Shown: one piece after another, positions 34,235 to 46,422 of the stretch | Numbering within the stretch: the stretch's first letter is position 1 | How the letters are laid out: each line of letters begins with the position of its first letter | Assembly: GCF_001611675.1 (NCBI RefSeq) | Contig: NZ_CP014766.1 | Coordinates: 1,240,001-1,304,000, forward strand | Direction: 5' to 3' | Source of the DNA: Pontibacter akesuensis | GTDB taxonomy: Bacteria; Bacteroidota; Bacteroidia; Cytophagales; Hymenobacteraceae | DNA: 64,000 nucleotides | The notes under the pieces: generated by a model | What the model was told of the DNA's origin: nothing | What the model saw: the letters and a program-made list of their open reading frames with translations, nothing else | Databases searched by the model: none | Translations under genes and position numbers: made by a program

Positions 34235-37195
34235 ATGGCTAGTAAAAGAGGTTCATCTCTGTTGCTGCTTGCGTTGGGCCTTACGTTCACGCAATGTAAA
34301 AACGAAACTTATCAAACGCAGTCTTCCCCGGATGCGCCCGCCGCAACCGCCACAGCTCCTGCCCAAAAGGAGTACAAGTATGAAACTGCACCCAACGATC
34401 CGCTGAATGCCCGCATCTATACCCTGGACAATGGCCTGAAAGTATACCTGTCGGATTATGAGGAGGCGCCGCGCATTCAGACCTACATTGCTGTTCGGGC
34501 GGGCAGCAAAAACGACCCGGCCGATGCCACTGGCCTGGCCCACTACCTGGAGCACATGGTGTTTAAGGGTACCACGGAACTGGGCACAGCCGATTGGCAG
34601 AAAGAGCAGGAGGAGCTGGCAAAAATCGAGGCGCTCTACGAGAAGTATAGAAGCACTCAGGACGAGGCTGCCCGCAAGCGCATCTACGCCCAGATTGACT
34701 CTGTTTCCGGCGTTGCCGCCACTTATGCCATCGCCAACGAATATGACAAGCTACTGACGGCCCTCGGCGCAAAAGGCACTAACGCCTATACCTGGGTAGA
34801 CCAGACGGTGTACACCAACGACATCCCGAGCAACCAACTGGAGCGCTGGCTGGAACTGGAAGCTGACCGTTTCCAGGAAATGGTACCGCGCCTGTTCCAC
34901 ACCGAGCTGGAGGCCGTGTACGAAGAGAAAAACCGCACCCTCGATAGCGATGGCCGCAAAGTGGCAGAGGTCATCAACACTGAGTTGTTCCCGACGCACC
35001 AGTACGGCACTCAGACAACGATCGGAACAGTGGAGCACCTGAAGAACCCGTCGATCACCGCCATCAAGAATTACTTTGATAAGTATTATGTGCCGAACAA
35101 CATGGCCATTGCACTGTCCGGCGACATTGACTTTGACCAGACCATCCGCCTGATCGACAAGTTCTGGGGAGGAATCAACCAGGAGCCGGTGCCGAACTTT
35201 ACCGTAGCACAGGAGCAGCCAATCCAGAAGCCGATTGTGCGTGAGGTGCTGGGCCCGGATGCAGAGAACGTATCCCTGGCCTACCGCACGCCGGGTATCA
35301 ATACCCGCGAAGCTCTGGTGGTGCAGATGATCAGCCAACTGCTATATAACGGTGCGGCCGGCCTGATCGACCTGAACCTGAACCAGCAGCAGAAGGTGCT
35401 GCAGTCGTACGCCTACGACACGCCAATGAAGGACTATGGCACGTTCCGCATGACGGGTATGCCGCGCCAGGGACAGTCGCTGAACCAGGTGCGCGACCTG
35501 CTAATCGCTCAGCTCGACATGATCAAGAAGGGGCAGTTTGATGAGAAACTCATGCAGGCCGTGGTGAACAACGACAAGATCAACACCATGAAAGCCTACG
35601 AAGACAACGGCAACCGCGCCGACGCCTTTGTAACCGCCTTCATCTATGATATTCCGTGGCAGCAGTACGTGAGCCGCCCGAACGAATATGCCAGCATCAC
35701 TAAACAAGAGGTAGTAGATGTGGCGAACAAGTATTTCAACAACAACTACGTGCTGGTGTACAAGCGCAACGGCAAAGACCCGAACGCCCAGAAAGTAGAG
35801 AAGCCGCAAATTACGCCTGTAGCCGTAAACCGCGATGCGCAGTCTGATTACTATAAGGCTTTTATGGCGAAGGAAGTGGAGCCGCTGCAGCCCGTATTCA
35901 TCGACTACAGCAAAGACCTGGTGGAGACGAAACTGAAGCAGGACATTCCGCTCATCTACACCAAGAACAAGGACAACGGCCTGTTCCAACTGTACTACAT
36001 CCTGGACATGGGCACCAACAACGACCAGAAGCTGGGTATGGCGGTAAACTACCTCAAGTACCTGGGCACCGACAAGTATACCGCAGAGGAGCTGCAGAAG
36101 CAGTTTTACCAGCTGGGCACTTCATTTGACGTGTTCTCGTCAGGCGACCAGGTGTATGTGAGCTTAACTGGCCTGGATGAAAACTTCGAGCAGGGCCTTA
36201 GTTTGTTTGAAAGTGTACTGGCCAACGCCAAGCCAGATCAGAAAGCCTTGAACGACATGGTAGCCGGCACACTGAAGGCACGCCAGGACGCCAAGAAAAA
36301 CAAAGGCGTGATTCTGCAGCAGGCCATGGTGAACTTTGCCAAGTATGGCCCGAAGAACCCGTTCAACACGGTGCTGAGCGAGAAAGAGCTGAAAGCCGTG
36401 AAGCCGCAGGAACTGGTGAGCATCATCAAGAGCATCCCAAGCTACGAGCACCGCGTGCTCTACTATGGTCCACGTGAAACAGATAACCTGATCGCAGCGC
36501 TGAACGCCGGGCACAACGTTCCGGCTAAGCTGAAGCCTGTTCCGGCAGAGAAGGTTTACGCCGAGATCGACTTTAAGGAGCCAACAGTGTATTGGGCAGA
36601 TTACGACATGGTGCAGGCAGAGCTGCTGTTCCTGAGCAAGTCAATTCCTTACAACAAGGATATTGTACCGGTTGTGCGCCTGTACAACGAGTACATGGGT
36701 GGCATCGTGTTCCAGGACCTGCGTGAGTCGAAGGCCCTCGCCTACTCTACCTACTCCTACTATGGTACTGCTTCCAAGAAAGACCGCTCCAATTACCTGA
36801 TGTCTTACATCGGGGCACAGGCCGACAAGTTGGAGGAGGCCATGGCCGGTATGCAGGCACTGCTGACGGAAATGCCGCTGGCGGATGCCAACTTCCAGAA
36901 TGCCCGCGCCGCGCTGCGCAACAGCATCTCTACGGAGCGCATCACCAAGTCTGGCATTCTGTTCGATTATGAGCGTGCCAAGCGCCTGGGCCTGAACTAC
37001 GACATCCGCCAGGACGTGTACCAAAGCGCCAACAGCATGACGTTTGACCAACTGAAAGAATTCCAGCAGAAGTATGTGAAGGCCCAGCCACAGGCTATAC
37101 TTGTTATCGGCTCCAAAGACCGCCTGAACTTTAAGGCACTGGAGAAGTATGGCAAAGTGAAGCAGCTGGACCTGAAGACACTGTTCGGGTACTAG
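34235..37195 (+). CDS. Full-length M16 family zinc peptidase, lipoprotein
   Basis: The 986-residue product carries both halves of an M16 enzyme in one chain, unlike the two-gene pair at 6.5-9.4 kb. A lipoprotein signal ends FTQC (Cys21). The zinc motif is H103-Y-L-E106-H107 (HYLEHMVFKGT), and the distal Glu is probably in AVYEEKNRTLD (about 227). A roughly 100-residue insertion with coiled character lies between them. The C-terminal half lacks HxxEH, as is normal. Pitrilysin-like peptidases degrade oligopeptides outside the cytoplasm. A TATATTTA promoter-like site lies 26 bases before the start. Confidence 0.92.
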   Translation: MASKRGSSLLLLALGLTFTQCKNETYQTQSSPDAPAATATAPAQKEYKYETAPNDPLNARIYTLDNGLKVYLSDYEEAPRIQTYIAVRAGSKNDPADATGLAHYLEHMVFKGTTELGTADWQKEQEELAKIEALYEKYRSTQDEAARKRIYAQIDSVSGVAATYAIANEYDKLLTALGAKGTNAYTWVDQTVYTNDIPSNQLERWLELEADRFQEMVPRLFHTELEAVYEEKNRTLDSDGRKVAEVINTELFPTHQYGTQTTIGTVEHLKNPSITAIKNYFDKYYVPNNMAIALSGDIDFDQTIRLIDKFWGGINQEPVPNFTVAQEQPIQKPIVREVLGPDAENVSLAYRTPGINTREALVVQMISQLLYNGAAGLIDLNLNQQQKVLQSYAYDTPMKDYGTFRMTGMPRQGQSLNQVRDLLIAQLDMIKKGQFDEKLMQAVVNNDKINTMKAYEDNGNRADAFVTAFIYDIPWQQYVSRPNEYASITKQEVVDVANKYFNNNYVLVYKRNGKDPNAQKVEKPQITPVAVNRDAQSDYYKAFMAKEVEPLQPVFIDYSKDLVETKLKQDIPLIYTKNKDNGLFQLYYILDMGTNNDQKLGMAVNYLKYLGTDKYTAEELQKQFYQLGTSFDVFSSGDQVYVSLTGLDENFEQGLSLFESVLANAKPDQKALNDMVAGTLKARQDAKKNKGVILQQAMVNFAKYGPKNPFNTVLSEKELKAVKPQELVSIIKSIPSYEHRVLYYGPRETDNLIAALNAGHNVPAKLKPVPAEKVYAEIDFKEPTVYWADYDMVQAELLFLSKSIPYNKDIVPVVRLYNEYMGGIVFQDLRESKALAYSTYSYYGTASKKDRSNYLMSYIGAQADKLEEAMAGMQALLTEMPLADANFQNARAALRNSISTERITKSGILFDYERAKRLGLNYDIRQDVYQSANSMTFDQLKEFQQKYVKAQPQAILVIGSKDRLNFKALEKYGKVKQLDLKTLFGY

Positions 37196-37236
37196 CTTAG
37201 ATTTTAGACGCTAGTACTTAGATGCCAGACAATTGC

Positions 37237-37271
37237 AAAAGCGGCAGCCAAAGTATGGCTGCCGCTTTTTT
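37237..37271 (+). terminator. Intrinsic terminator of the large M16 gene
   Basis: A 13-bp stem (AAAAGCGGCAGCC and complement) closes the loop AAAGTAT and is followed by T residues. It lies 42 bases after the M16 stop. The loop and right arm together contain the AAGTATG word. Confidence 0.85.
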
Positions 37272-37382
37272 ATCGGTATGATTTTCGGTTTAGTCGAAAA
37301 CTGGAGCAATGAGTGTATCTAAGAAGCTCATTTTTATTACATTAGTACAGGAGCAAATTGTCGCTATAAAATAAAGCTGCAT

Positions 37383-37604
37383 ATGGAAAGTATAACCAAA
37401 CCCATGAAGTACGGCAAAGGCATGATCATGCTTTTGGCAGGTATAATTGCCCTCGCGGCATCCTTTTATTTTGGCGAAGATTCAGAAGCATACGGCTTCC
37501 TGATAGGTTTCGGCTACACTACTGCAGCAGGTGGTGTGATAGGTTTGCTATACTCTTATGTGAGGAATCAGAAGCTTAAGAAGCAACAGAGAGTGCAGCC
37601 GTGA
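37383..37604 (+). CDS. Small two-helix membrane protein, unknown
   Basis: A 73-residue protein with two hydrophobic helices (about 13-30 and 40-60) joined by FGEDSEAYG, and a strongly basic tail (RNQKLKKQQRVQP). The second helix is glycine-rich. No family recognised. It has its own leader of about 110 bases after the M16 terminator and is convergent with the S9 peptidase gene. Small size and lack of homology recall limit confidence, but the membrane topology and in-frame start look real. Confidence 0.6.
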   Translation: MESITKPMKYGKGMIMLLAGIIALAASFYFGEDSEAYGFLIGFGYTTAAGGVIGLLYSYVRNQKLKKQQRVQP

Positions 37605-37698
37605 TAACACGCGCTAGTTGTCGCCTTGCTGCTTTTCCTGTTACGAGTTTTCCTGACTCTAAACCTGAGGCACCTATGAGTAACTAAACTTCACAAAC

Positions 37699-37728
37699 AA
37701 AAAAGGCTACTCGATCACTCGGGCAGCC
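37699..37728 (-). terminator. Intrinsic terminator of the S9 peptidase gene
   Basis: Read on the minus strand, GGCTGCCCGA...TCGAGTAGCC forms a stem with one mismatch and one G-T pair, followed by six T residues. It lies 37 bases after the stop at 37765. Confidence 0.7.
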
Positions 37729-37764
37729 CTTCATTTTTAAACTTCCACAGATCAGCTAAAGCAG

Positions 37765-39708
37765 CTATTCCGTATCAGTGCTGGCAGGATTTGCTTCATC
37801 TCCTTTCAGATGTTCATTCAGGAAAGCGAGAATAGCGCTGTAGCCTTCAATCTGGTTTTCCTTCTTCACAAAACCGTGGCCTTCGTCATCGAACACCACA
37901 TACTCTACGGGTACATTGTTCTTCTTTACGGCCTCAACAATCTCATCCGACTCTACTTTGAGCACGCGAGGGTCGTTGGCGCCCTGAAGCACCATTAACG
38001 GCTTCTTGATCTGGTGAGCAAAGAACAGTGGCGATTTGTTGTACAAGGCTGCTGAGTCTGTCTCCGGGTTGCCCAATTCCTTGTAAAGCGCTTCCCTGAA
38101 CGACTCCCAGTAAGGAGGTATACTTTGAAGCGTGCGGAGCCAGTTGGCTACCCCAAATAGGTTTACCCCTACTGCAAATTCATCCGGCGTAAAGGCAAGG
38201 CCAGCCAGCACCATGTAGCCACCGTAACTGCCACCCATAATACCGATCTTATCCGCATCTACGTAACCGGTTGCAGCCAGGTACTCCTTTGCTGCTATAC
38301 AGTCTTTCAGGTCCACGTCGCCATGCTTCAGGTCATCAGCTGCGAAGAATGTTTTGCCGTAGCCAGAGCTGCCGCGGTTGTTTACCGCCAGCACCGCATA
38401 CCCGTGATTCACAAGATACTGCATCAGCGGGCTATAGTTCAGGCGCGTTTGCCCACCCGGTCCACCATGAATCCAAAGCACAGCAGGCACTTTGTTATCT
38501 GCGCTTGCATTCTTCGGCTTCATCAGCAGGGCAGGTATTTCCAGGCCATCATAAGATTTATACCGGATCACCTCTGTTTTCACCAGATCATCCGGGTTAA
38601 TCTCCGGGTTCATGGTGTTGGTTAATTGGGTGGTTTTTTCATTGCGGAAGTCGTGTACGAAGAGATTGCTGGATGAAGTAGGGCTATTCACGTAAAAAGC
38701 CATCAGGTTCTCATCATCCGAAAAATTTACGCCGGTAATGTCGCCTGTGGGCACGTTCGGCAACTGTACTTGCTTGCCGGTGGCAGCCTCGTACACTTTT
38801 ATTTCGATACGGGCATCGTTGTTGATAGATGTAACCCTATACTTGCCGTCGCGGGAGAAATATGTATTTGAGATGTCCCAGTTAGCCTTCTCTACATCAG
38901 CAATGTTACCTGTGCTGAGGTCATAGCTATTCAGCTCCATGAACTCACCTCCTTCATTCGTCAGGAAGTATAGTTTCTTGTTATCCGGTGTAAATGTCTC
39001 TGGCGAATACTTTACATCTTCTGTGTGATTGGTTAGCTTTTTCAGCTGTTTCGTATCTGTGTTGTACAGATACATGTCGTTGCTGTTTGTGTTTATACTT
39101 TTCAGCAGGCCGATGTGCTTTTTATCGCGGGAAATAGACACTACATCAAAGCCCTGCTCATTTTGCATCACCAATTTAGGTGTCATGGTTTGCAGGTCCA
39201 TTTCATACAGGTCAAAATACCTCGGGTCGCGTTTGTTAGAAAGGAAGAAGAAGCTGTTCTGGTCGTGGCTCCAACCTGCAAACGTTGCCTTGGCTTTAGG
39301 TTCAGGGGTAAGATCCTTCGTGGTGCCATCGGTGTTGCGCACGAAAAGGTGCGTGATCTCGTCCCCTCCCTTGTCACTGGAGTATAAGATGCGCTCGTCT
39401 TTCGGGAAATAAGATATACTATACACCGAATTGTCAGTGGAGGTAGTGAGCTGCCGTGGCTCGCCGCCTGCTACCGGAACCTCAAAGGCATTGAATACAC
39501 CGGTCTGGTTACTTGAATAAAGAATTTTAGAGTTATCAGGCGCGAAGTCATTTCCTGTGATAGAAGTGGTGTTCATGAACTGCTCAATGGTATAGGTCTG
39601 TACCACCGATTCAGCTGTCTGGTTTTCGCCAGACCTATTTTGCTGGCACCCGGCAAGCAGAGTTGCCACAGCAAAGGCAGCAGATGCCCAGGCGTAGATT
39701 TTTTTCAT
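37765..39708 (-). CDS. S9 family serine peptidase (prolyl oligopeptidase/acylaminoacyl type), lipoprotein
   Basis: The 647-residue product has a lipoprotein signal ending LLAGC (Cys21), an N-terminal WD40-like propeller (about 40-370, many DNSKILYSSN and PDNKKLYFL units), and a C-terminal alpha/beta hydrolase domain. The nucleophile is in GGSYGGYM (about 493), the acid in GANDPR, and the catalytic His in DEGHGF near the C-terminus. The family cleaves short peptides, sometimes after Pro or removing N-acyl amino acids. Anchoring suggests periplasmic peptide use alongside the M16 and M1 enzymes. Monocistronic. Confidence 0.93.
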   Translation of the reverse strand: MKKIYAWASAAFAVATLLAGCQQNRSGENQTAESVVQTYTIEQFMNTTSITGNDFAPDNSKILYSSNQTGVFNAFEVPVAGGEPRQLTTSTDNSVYSISYFPKDERILYSSDKGGDEITHLFVRNTDGTTKDLTPEPKAKATFAGWSHDQNSFFFLSNKRDPRYFDLYEMDLQTMTPKLVMQNEQGFDVVSISRDKKHIGLLKSINTNSNDMYLYNTDTKQLKKLTNHTEDVKYSPETFTPDNKKLYFLTNEGGEFMELNSYDLSTGNIADVEKANWDISNTYFSRDGKYRVTSINNDARIEIKVYEAATGKQVQLPNVPTGDITGVNFSDDENLMAFYVNSPTSSSNLFVHDFRNEKTTQLTNTMNPEINPDDLVKTEVIRYKSYDGLEIPALLMKPKNASADNKVPAVLWIHGGPGGQTRLNYSPLMQYLVNHGYAVLAVNNRGSSGYGKTFFAADDLKHGDVDLKDCIAAKEYLAATGYVDADKIGIMGGSYGGYMVLAGLAFTPDEFAVGVNLFGVANWLRTLQSIPPYWESFREALYKELGNPETDSAALYNKSPLFFAHQIKKPLMVLQGANDPRVLKVESDEIVEAVKKNNVPVEYVVFDDEGHGFVKKENQIEGYSAILAFLNEHLKGDEANPASTDTE

Positions 39709-39865
39709 GATAGTTTGGTTTTAAGTGCGGTAAGAGCAAGTTAAACTAACGAAATTCTAAGTAGAATCAAATTACAGCTGGCGTACACCCAAAGGGATAG
39801 CGCTACAGGTTTATTCTGTTTATGACACTGTCCCCGCGTATAGCCACTTATCTTATGGTGCCATC

Positions 39866-39897
39866 AAAAAAGGCTGCCCAATTTCTCAGGCAGCCTT
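39866..39897 (-). terminator. Intrinsic terminator of isocitrate dehydrogenase gene
   Basis: Read on the minus strand, AAGGCTGCC...GGCAGCCTT is a 9-bp stem with a 10-base loop, followed by a T tract. It lies 27 bases after the icd stop. Confidence 0.8.
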
Positions 39898-39923
39898 CTC
39901 TATATTTATACTTTATACTTCGC

Positions 39924-42501
<2,578 letters not shown>

Positions 42502-43848
42502 ATGAAAAACATACTTTGGCTCACCCGCCTGTTATCCTTAATCTGCCTGCTGTTCTTTAGTGTTACGTGCTCCATAACACCGGGCACGGCACAGTATAAA
42601 GTACTTACATTAGGCAATTCCATTACACAGGGCAACACGGAATTCCCCGGCTACAGGTACCCCCTTTGGAAGATGCTGGTAGACGAAGGCATGGACGTGG
42701 AACTGGTAGGCTCCCATGATACAAACGAAGGCGGCGACCCCGCCGTGAAAGGCACTGTGTATAACGGGAAAGTATACACCAACCGCAACGAGGGGCACTG
42801 GGGGTGGAGCACTGACGAAATCCTGAACGGTAGAGACATCATGACAGGCAATCTGGCCTCGTGGCTGGAAGACTATACCCCTGACATTGCGTTGATACAC
42901 CTGGGCACAAACGACATGTTCCGGCAGTGCGGAGGCAACCCAAACTGCTATGAGGAAACAATTAGCGAGCTGCGGGAAGTGGTGCGCGTACTTCGGAATG
43001 ACAACGCAAACATAAAAATTTTTATGGCCCAGCTCATTCCGGCTGATCCCCAGAAAGTCGGTCCTGCCATAGCCCAAAACATTGAGCGGCTGAATGCGCT
43101 TATCCCGGCACTGGTAAACGACTTGAACACGACCCGATCGCCGGTTGTGCTGGTGGATCAGTTTACAGGCTTTAACCCAACTATGGGAGTGGATACACAT
43201 GACGGCGTGCACCCGAACACCAGTGGAGAGTTGAAAATGGCCAGTAAATGGTTTGCAGCGATCGAACCCAGTATTACGCCTCTGCCTGTAGAACTTTCAT
43301 CCTTTACCGCCCGCAGCACCTCGCAGGGGTTTGTACAGTTGGCCTGGACTACCGCATCAGAGCAAGACAATGCTTTTTTTGAGGTGCAGCACTCATCGGA
43401 TGGGACTACGTTTACTGCGCGCTCACAAGTAAAGGGGGCAGGCACTACCGCTACCGCACAGCAGTATACTTACACAGACTCGGTGGCAGCGAACGGCCCT
43501 AACTACTACAGGCTAAAGCAGGTGGATACTGACGGCACCAGCAGCTACTCTAAGGTGGTGCAGGTGGAGGTGGCAGAAAAAGCGCAGGCGCTGAAAGTTT
43601 ATCCTACCAAAAGCAATGGCGCGGCACACGTCACACTTCATTTGCAACACAATGATCCCACGGCAGAAACGGCTGTAGATGTTTATACTTCAGAAGGCAG
43701 ATTGGTGCACCGGCAGCAGGGGCTGCAAAGCCGGGGCAGCAGCTTGCTTACCCGCATTCCTATTAACCTACTGCATGGCGCCGGACTTTACTTTGTTCGG
43801 GTTATGACCGGGGGCAGCGTGTATACATCGAAGTTTATTGTAGAGTAG
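42502..43848 (+). CDS. SGNH/GDSL esterase exported by the type IX secretion system
   Basis: The 448-residue product has a signal peptide (about 1-30), an SGNH hydrolase domain with nucleophile S40 (LTLGNSITQGN), GTND (near 136) and DGVHPN (about 235-240) carrying the catalytic His, and then a beta domain starting LPVELSSFTA (about 263). The C-terminal 80 residues, starting LKVYPTKSNG and ending YTSKFIVE, are a type A T9SS sorting domain. The enzyme is therefore probably attached to or released from the cell surface, and may deacetylate glycans. The T9SS machinery is not in the window. Monocistronic. Confidence 0.9.
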   Translation: MKNILWLTRLLSLICLLFFSVTCSITPGTAQYKVLTLGNSITQGNTEFPGYRYPLWKMLVDEGMDVELVGSHDTNEGGDPAVKGTVYNGKVYTNRNEGHWGWSTDEILNGRDIMTGNLASWLEDYTPDIALIHLGTNDMFRQCGGNPNCYEETISELREVVRVLRNDNANIKIFMAQLIPADPQKVGPAIAQNIERLNALIPALVNDLNTTRSPVVLVDQFTGFNPTMGVDTHDGVHPNTSGELKMASKWFAAIEPSITPLPVELSSFTARSTSQGFVQLAWTTASEQDNAFFEVQHSSDGTTFTARSQVKGAGTTATAQQYTYTDSVAANGPNYYRLKQVDTDGTSSYSKVVQVEVAEKAQALKVYPTKSNGAAHVTLHLQHNDPTAETAVDVYTSEGRLVHRQQGLQSRGSSLLTRIPINLLHGAGLYFVRVMTGGSVYTSKFIVE

Positions 43849-43990
43849 CGGCCACAGTATCGTCCTAAAGCCCGCTTGTTGCAACTCAATTGATGCAACC
43901 AAGTATGGCGCAGTTATTTAATGCTCGACCACACATGGTAAGTATATTTGAGCCAGGTACGGCTTAGTTTACAGAGTTGAAAGCAAACAG

Positions 43991-44020
43991 AAAAGGAGCG
44001 CCGTATAGCACTCCTTTTCT
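43991..44020. terminator. Bidirectional terminator between the esterase and dienelactone-hydrolase-like genes
   Basis: GAAAAGGAG and CTCCTTTTC form a 9-bp stem with a 12-base loop. It lies between two convergent genes, only two bases beyond the leftward stop at 44023. Confidence 0.65.
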
Positions 44021-44022
44021 CA

Positions 44023-44706
44023 TTAGGGCTGGTCCTGGTGCAGCGGGTGCTGCTTGCCTCGTTTCAGGTATTTCCTAAACCAGTCAGTTGCCAGCTGTGC
44101 CGCCATCTCGAGGGCACCGGGCTCCTCGAACTTATGCGTGGCATCGGGCACGATCTCTACGTCTTTTATAGTGAGTATCTGGTTCTGCGCCTGGATGTTC
44201 ATTTCAAGCACCGATTCGTCTTTGCCGCCCACAATCATCAACGTTGGCACCTGCAGGTCGGGAAGCACCGCATCCGCCAGATCCGGGCGACCACCGTAGC
44301 TCACCACCGCCTGCGCAATTTCAGAGCCCTCCGCCGCAGCGGCACCAATGGCAGCGGCTGCGCCAGTATCGAACCCCATATAGCCGATGCCGAAGTTTTC
44401 TGTGCGCGGATCCTGCTGCACCCAATACGTTGTCTGGATGAGGCGCTGGGTCAATCTAACGATGTCGCGCTCGTTTTTAGCATCTTCACCCTCTTCCTCT
44501 GTCAGCAAATCAAACAACAGGGTAGCGAAGCCGGAGCGCTGCAGGTGCTCGGCCACAAAGCGGTTCTTCTCGTTCAGCCGTCCATTGCCGCTGGCGTAGG
44601 AAAAAATCACCAGCCCCAGGGCATCTTTCGGAATGGCCAGGTCGCCTATAAGCGCAGCATCCTCCATGTCTATGCGGACGCTTTCATTCATTTTATAGTT
44701 TGTCAT
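44023..44706 (-). CDS. Alpha/beta hydrolase, dienelactone-hydrolase-like, with Asp at the nucleophile position
   Basis: A 227-residue cytoplasmic protein of the dienelactone-hydrolase-like family, which is sometimes fused to phosphoribosyltransferases. Recognisable blocks are GNGRLNEKNRFVAEHLQRSGFATLLFDLL (split here as a block, about 41-68), the nucleophile elbow, GGKDESV (acid region, about 176-182) and ATHKFEEPGALE (catalytic His). The elbow, usually GxSTGAAAA, reads G111-F-D113-T-G115: Asp replaces Ser. The codon is GAT, so a single base error cannot explain it from a Ser codon. The enzyme may use an Asp nucleophile or be inactive. Confidence 0.8.
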   Translation of the reverse strand: MTNYKMNESVRIDMEDAALIGDLAIPKDALGLVIFSYASGNGRLNEKNRFVAEHLQRSGFATLLFDLLTEEEGEDAKNERDIVRLTQRLIQTTYWVQQDPRTENFGIGYMGFDTGAAAAIGAAAAEGSEIAQAVVSYGGRPDLADAVLPDLQVPTLMIVGGKDESVLEMNIQAQNQILTIKDVEIVPDATHKFEEPGALEMAAQLATDWFRKYLKRGKQHPLHQDQP

Positions 44707-44817
44707 AGCGTGGTAGTATAGTTCGGGCAGCCAAACGGCTGCTCTTTAGGGTACGACCTGCCTTGCCCAAAGTTCGGAAGTACAACTCCGGTAGCCCCTC
44801 CTGCCGTACAGCAAAGT

Positions 44818-45510
44818 ATGGCTACCACACATTTTGCCCGCACCGGCAGTTGCCTTTTCCTGCTACTGCTTTGCCTCCTTGCCTCCTGCGGAAACGATGG
44901 AAAGCAGGAAGACACAACCCCTCTGACTCAAACAGATGCAATGGAGGCTGTGCAGGAAGAGCCGCTGCGCACAAAAGCGCCAGCCGTAGCCGATACAGCC
45001 AATTTTCAGGAGGCGTTCAACCAGTTCTTTAGTGCCCTGCAGGCCGGAGACACAGCCGCGCTAAATAGCTTTGTAGCTGAGAAAGCGGGAGTCTGGCTCA
45101 TAGAGCAGCCAGGCGCAGTGCCAGCCTATACTCATTTTTCAAGTATACAGGCGGTGAAGCGCAGTTACCGGCAACTGCCCTTCACAAGTATAAACCAGCA
45201 GGTACAACAGTGCCAGCTGCAGCAGCGCCAGACGCTCCCCTCATTTGATTGCGCCAACATGGATCAGGGCAGCACCGGCTTTGCGGAGGACGGCTGCTTT
45301 TACACAACTGCCACTGAAGACTTCAGGAATACAGACATGTGGAAGTATGCGAGCCTCACAAAAGAGCAGGCGACACAGGTACAGCAACTACAGCAACAGG
45401 TGGATGTAACTGTGCTGCACACGGCTAGTTCCTACCGTTTTCACTTCGGCTACCGCAACGGCCGCTGGCACCTCCTGTTCGCCGACCTCCGCGTGCCCTG
45501 CAGCGCCTGA
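44818..45510 (+). CDS. Lipoprotein of unknown function
   Basis: The 230-residue product has a lipoprotein signal ending LLASC (Cys24), then an acidic/Thr linker and a mixed domain with four further Cys residues (QQCQLQ, FDCANM, EDGCFY, RVPCSA), which could form disulfides in the periplasm. The C-terminus HFGYRNGRWHLLFADLRV resembles the beta end of NTF2-like domains, but I do not recognise the family. It is divergent from the hydrolase gene. Confidence 0.7.
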   Translation: MATTHFARTGSCLFLLLLCLLASCGNDGKQEDTTPLTQTDAMEAVQEEPLRTKAPAVADTANFQEAFNQFFSALQAGDTAALNSFVAEKAGVWLIEQPGAVPAYTHFSSIQAVKRSYRQLPFTSINQQVQQCQLQQRQTLPSFDCANMDQGSTGFAEDGCFYTTATEDFRNTDMWKYASLTKEQATQVQQLQQQVDVTVLHTASSYRFHFGYRNGRWHLLFADLRVPCSA

Positions 45511-45518
45511 TTTTAATT

Positions 45519-45659
45519 TTGAATGACTGAATGATTGAATTTTGAATGTGTGGTTGAGTGAATGGGCAAGTATGGCGAACTACGAAATCTGATGTACAAG
45601 TACAGCATTTCCTCCGTACACCATCATAATTCTTAATTCATCATTCATCATTAAAAACC
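45519..45659. repeat. AT-rich TGAATGA-type repeats before endonuclease V
   Basis: The left part (about 45519-45555) repeats TGAATGA and TTGAATTTTGAATG units. The right part (about 45633-45656) has TTCATCATTCATCATTAA, roughly the inverse of the left. Such sequences are dispersed in Bacteroidota intergenic DNA. One AAGTATG word is present between them. Confidence 0.5.
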
Positions 45660-46343
45660 ATGGCCTATTACAGAAATTTTGATGCACCCCCACCCGATCC
45701 GGTTGTGCTGAAGAAACTGACTGAGCAGCAGAATGAAATGCAGCAGCGTATCATTCTCCAGAAGCCGGATTTCGACCTGAAACTGATTGCCGGCTGCGAC
45801 TCGTCTTTTATTGGCGAGGATACCATTCTTTCGGCCTTTATACTTCTAAGCTATCCAGACCTGGAGGTGGTGGAGAAAGTATGGCACCATGGGCCGGTAG
45901 AACTGCCGTATATTCCCGGATTCCTGGCCTTCCGTGAGGCACCCAACCTACTCAAGGCTTACGAAAAGCTGCAACAGAAACCCGACCTGATCATGGTGGA
46001 TGGCCACGGCATTTCGCACCCGCGCCGTCTGGGTATTGCCACGCATCTGGGACTGCACCTGAACAAACCTACCATGGGCGTAGCCAAGAAAGTGCTGGTG
46101 GGCAAGTATACCGAGCCTGCTGTCACCAAAGGCTCCGTCTCTCCGCTCGTCTATAGAAATGAGGTAATCGCCAACGTGCTCCGAACGAAGGACAAAGTGA
46201 AACCCGTTTTCGTATCGCCTGGCCACCTGCTGGATTTGGAATCGGCCACAAGTATAGCCATGGCTTGCGCCATCAAACACAAACTGCCGGAGCCTACGCG
46301 GCTGGCGGACCATTATGCAGGAGAGTTCAAGAAGCTTGTCTGA
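45660..46343 (+). CDS. nfi: Endonuclease V
   Basis: The 227-residue enzyme nicks DNA near deaminated bases, mainly inosine. Metal ligands are in the expected order: D47 (IAGCDSSF), E93 (AFREAP) and D114 (VDGHGISHPRR). The wedge motif PYIPGFLAFRE (about 83-93) recognises the lesion. The length matches the family. Its stop codon (46341-46343) lies inside the left inverted repeat of the GxxExxY cassette, so that repeat now supplies the end of the gene. Preceded by AT-rich TGAATGA repeats. Confidence 0.95.
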   Translation: MAYYRNFDAPPPDPVVLKKLTEQQNEMQQRIILQKPDFDLKLIAGCDSSFIGEDTILSAFILLSYPDLEVVEKVWHHGPVELPYIPGFLAFREAPNLLKAYEKLQQKPDLIMVDGHGISHPRRLGIATHLGLHLNKPTMGVAKKVLVGKYTEPAVTKGSVSPLVYRNEVIANVLRTKDKVKPVFVSPGHLLDLESATSIAMACAIKHKLPEPTRLADHYAGEFKKLV

Positions 46344-46360
46344 ATCAGGATTTTCGGGAT
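46337..46360 (+). repeat. Left 24-bp inverted repeat flanking the GxxExxY gene
   Basis: It begins TGTCTGAATCAGGATTTTC and matches the complement of 46903-46926 at 23 of 24 bases. It overlaps the last codons and stop of nfi. Inside it, further CAGGATTT and AAGGAT units continue toward the gene. Confidence 0.75.
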
Positions 46361-46422
46361 GTGTAAGGATGGACAGGATTTTCAGCACGAGTTATTTTAA
46401 GGATTTAAATTTTTAGAATTAA

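Noticed and set aside
44703..44915. 70-residue leftward frame overlapping the start of the lipoprotein gene
   Set aside because: It is antisense to a clear signal peptide and lacks any family features.
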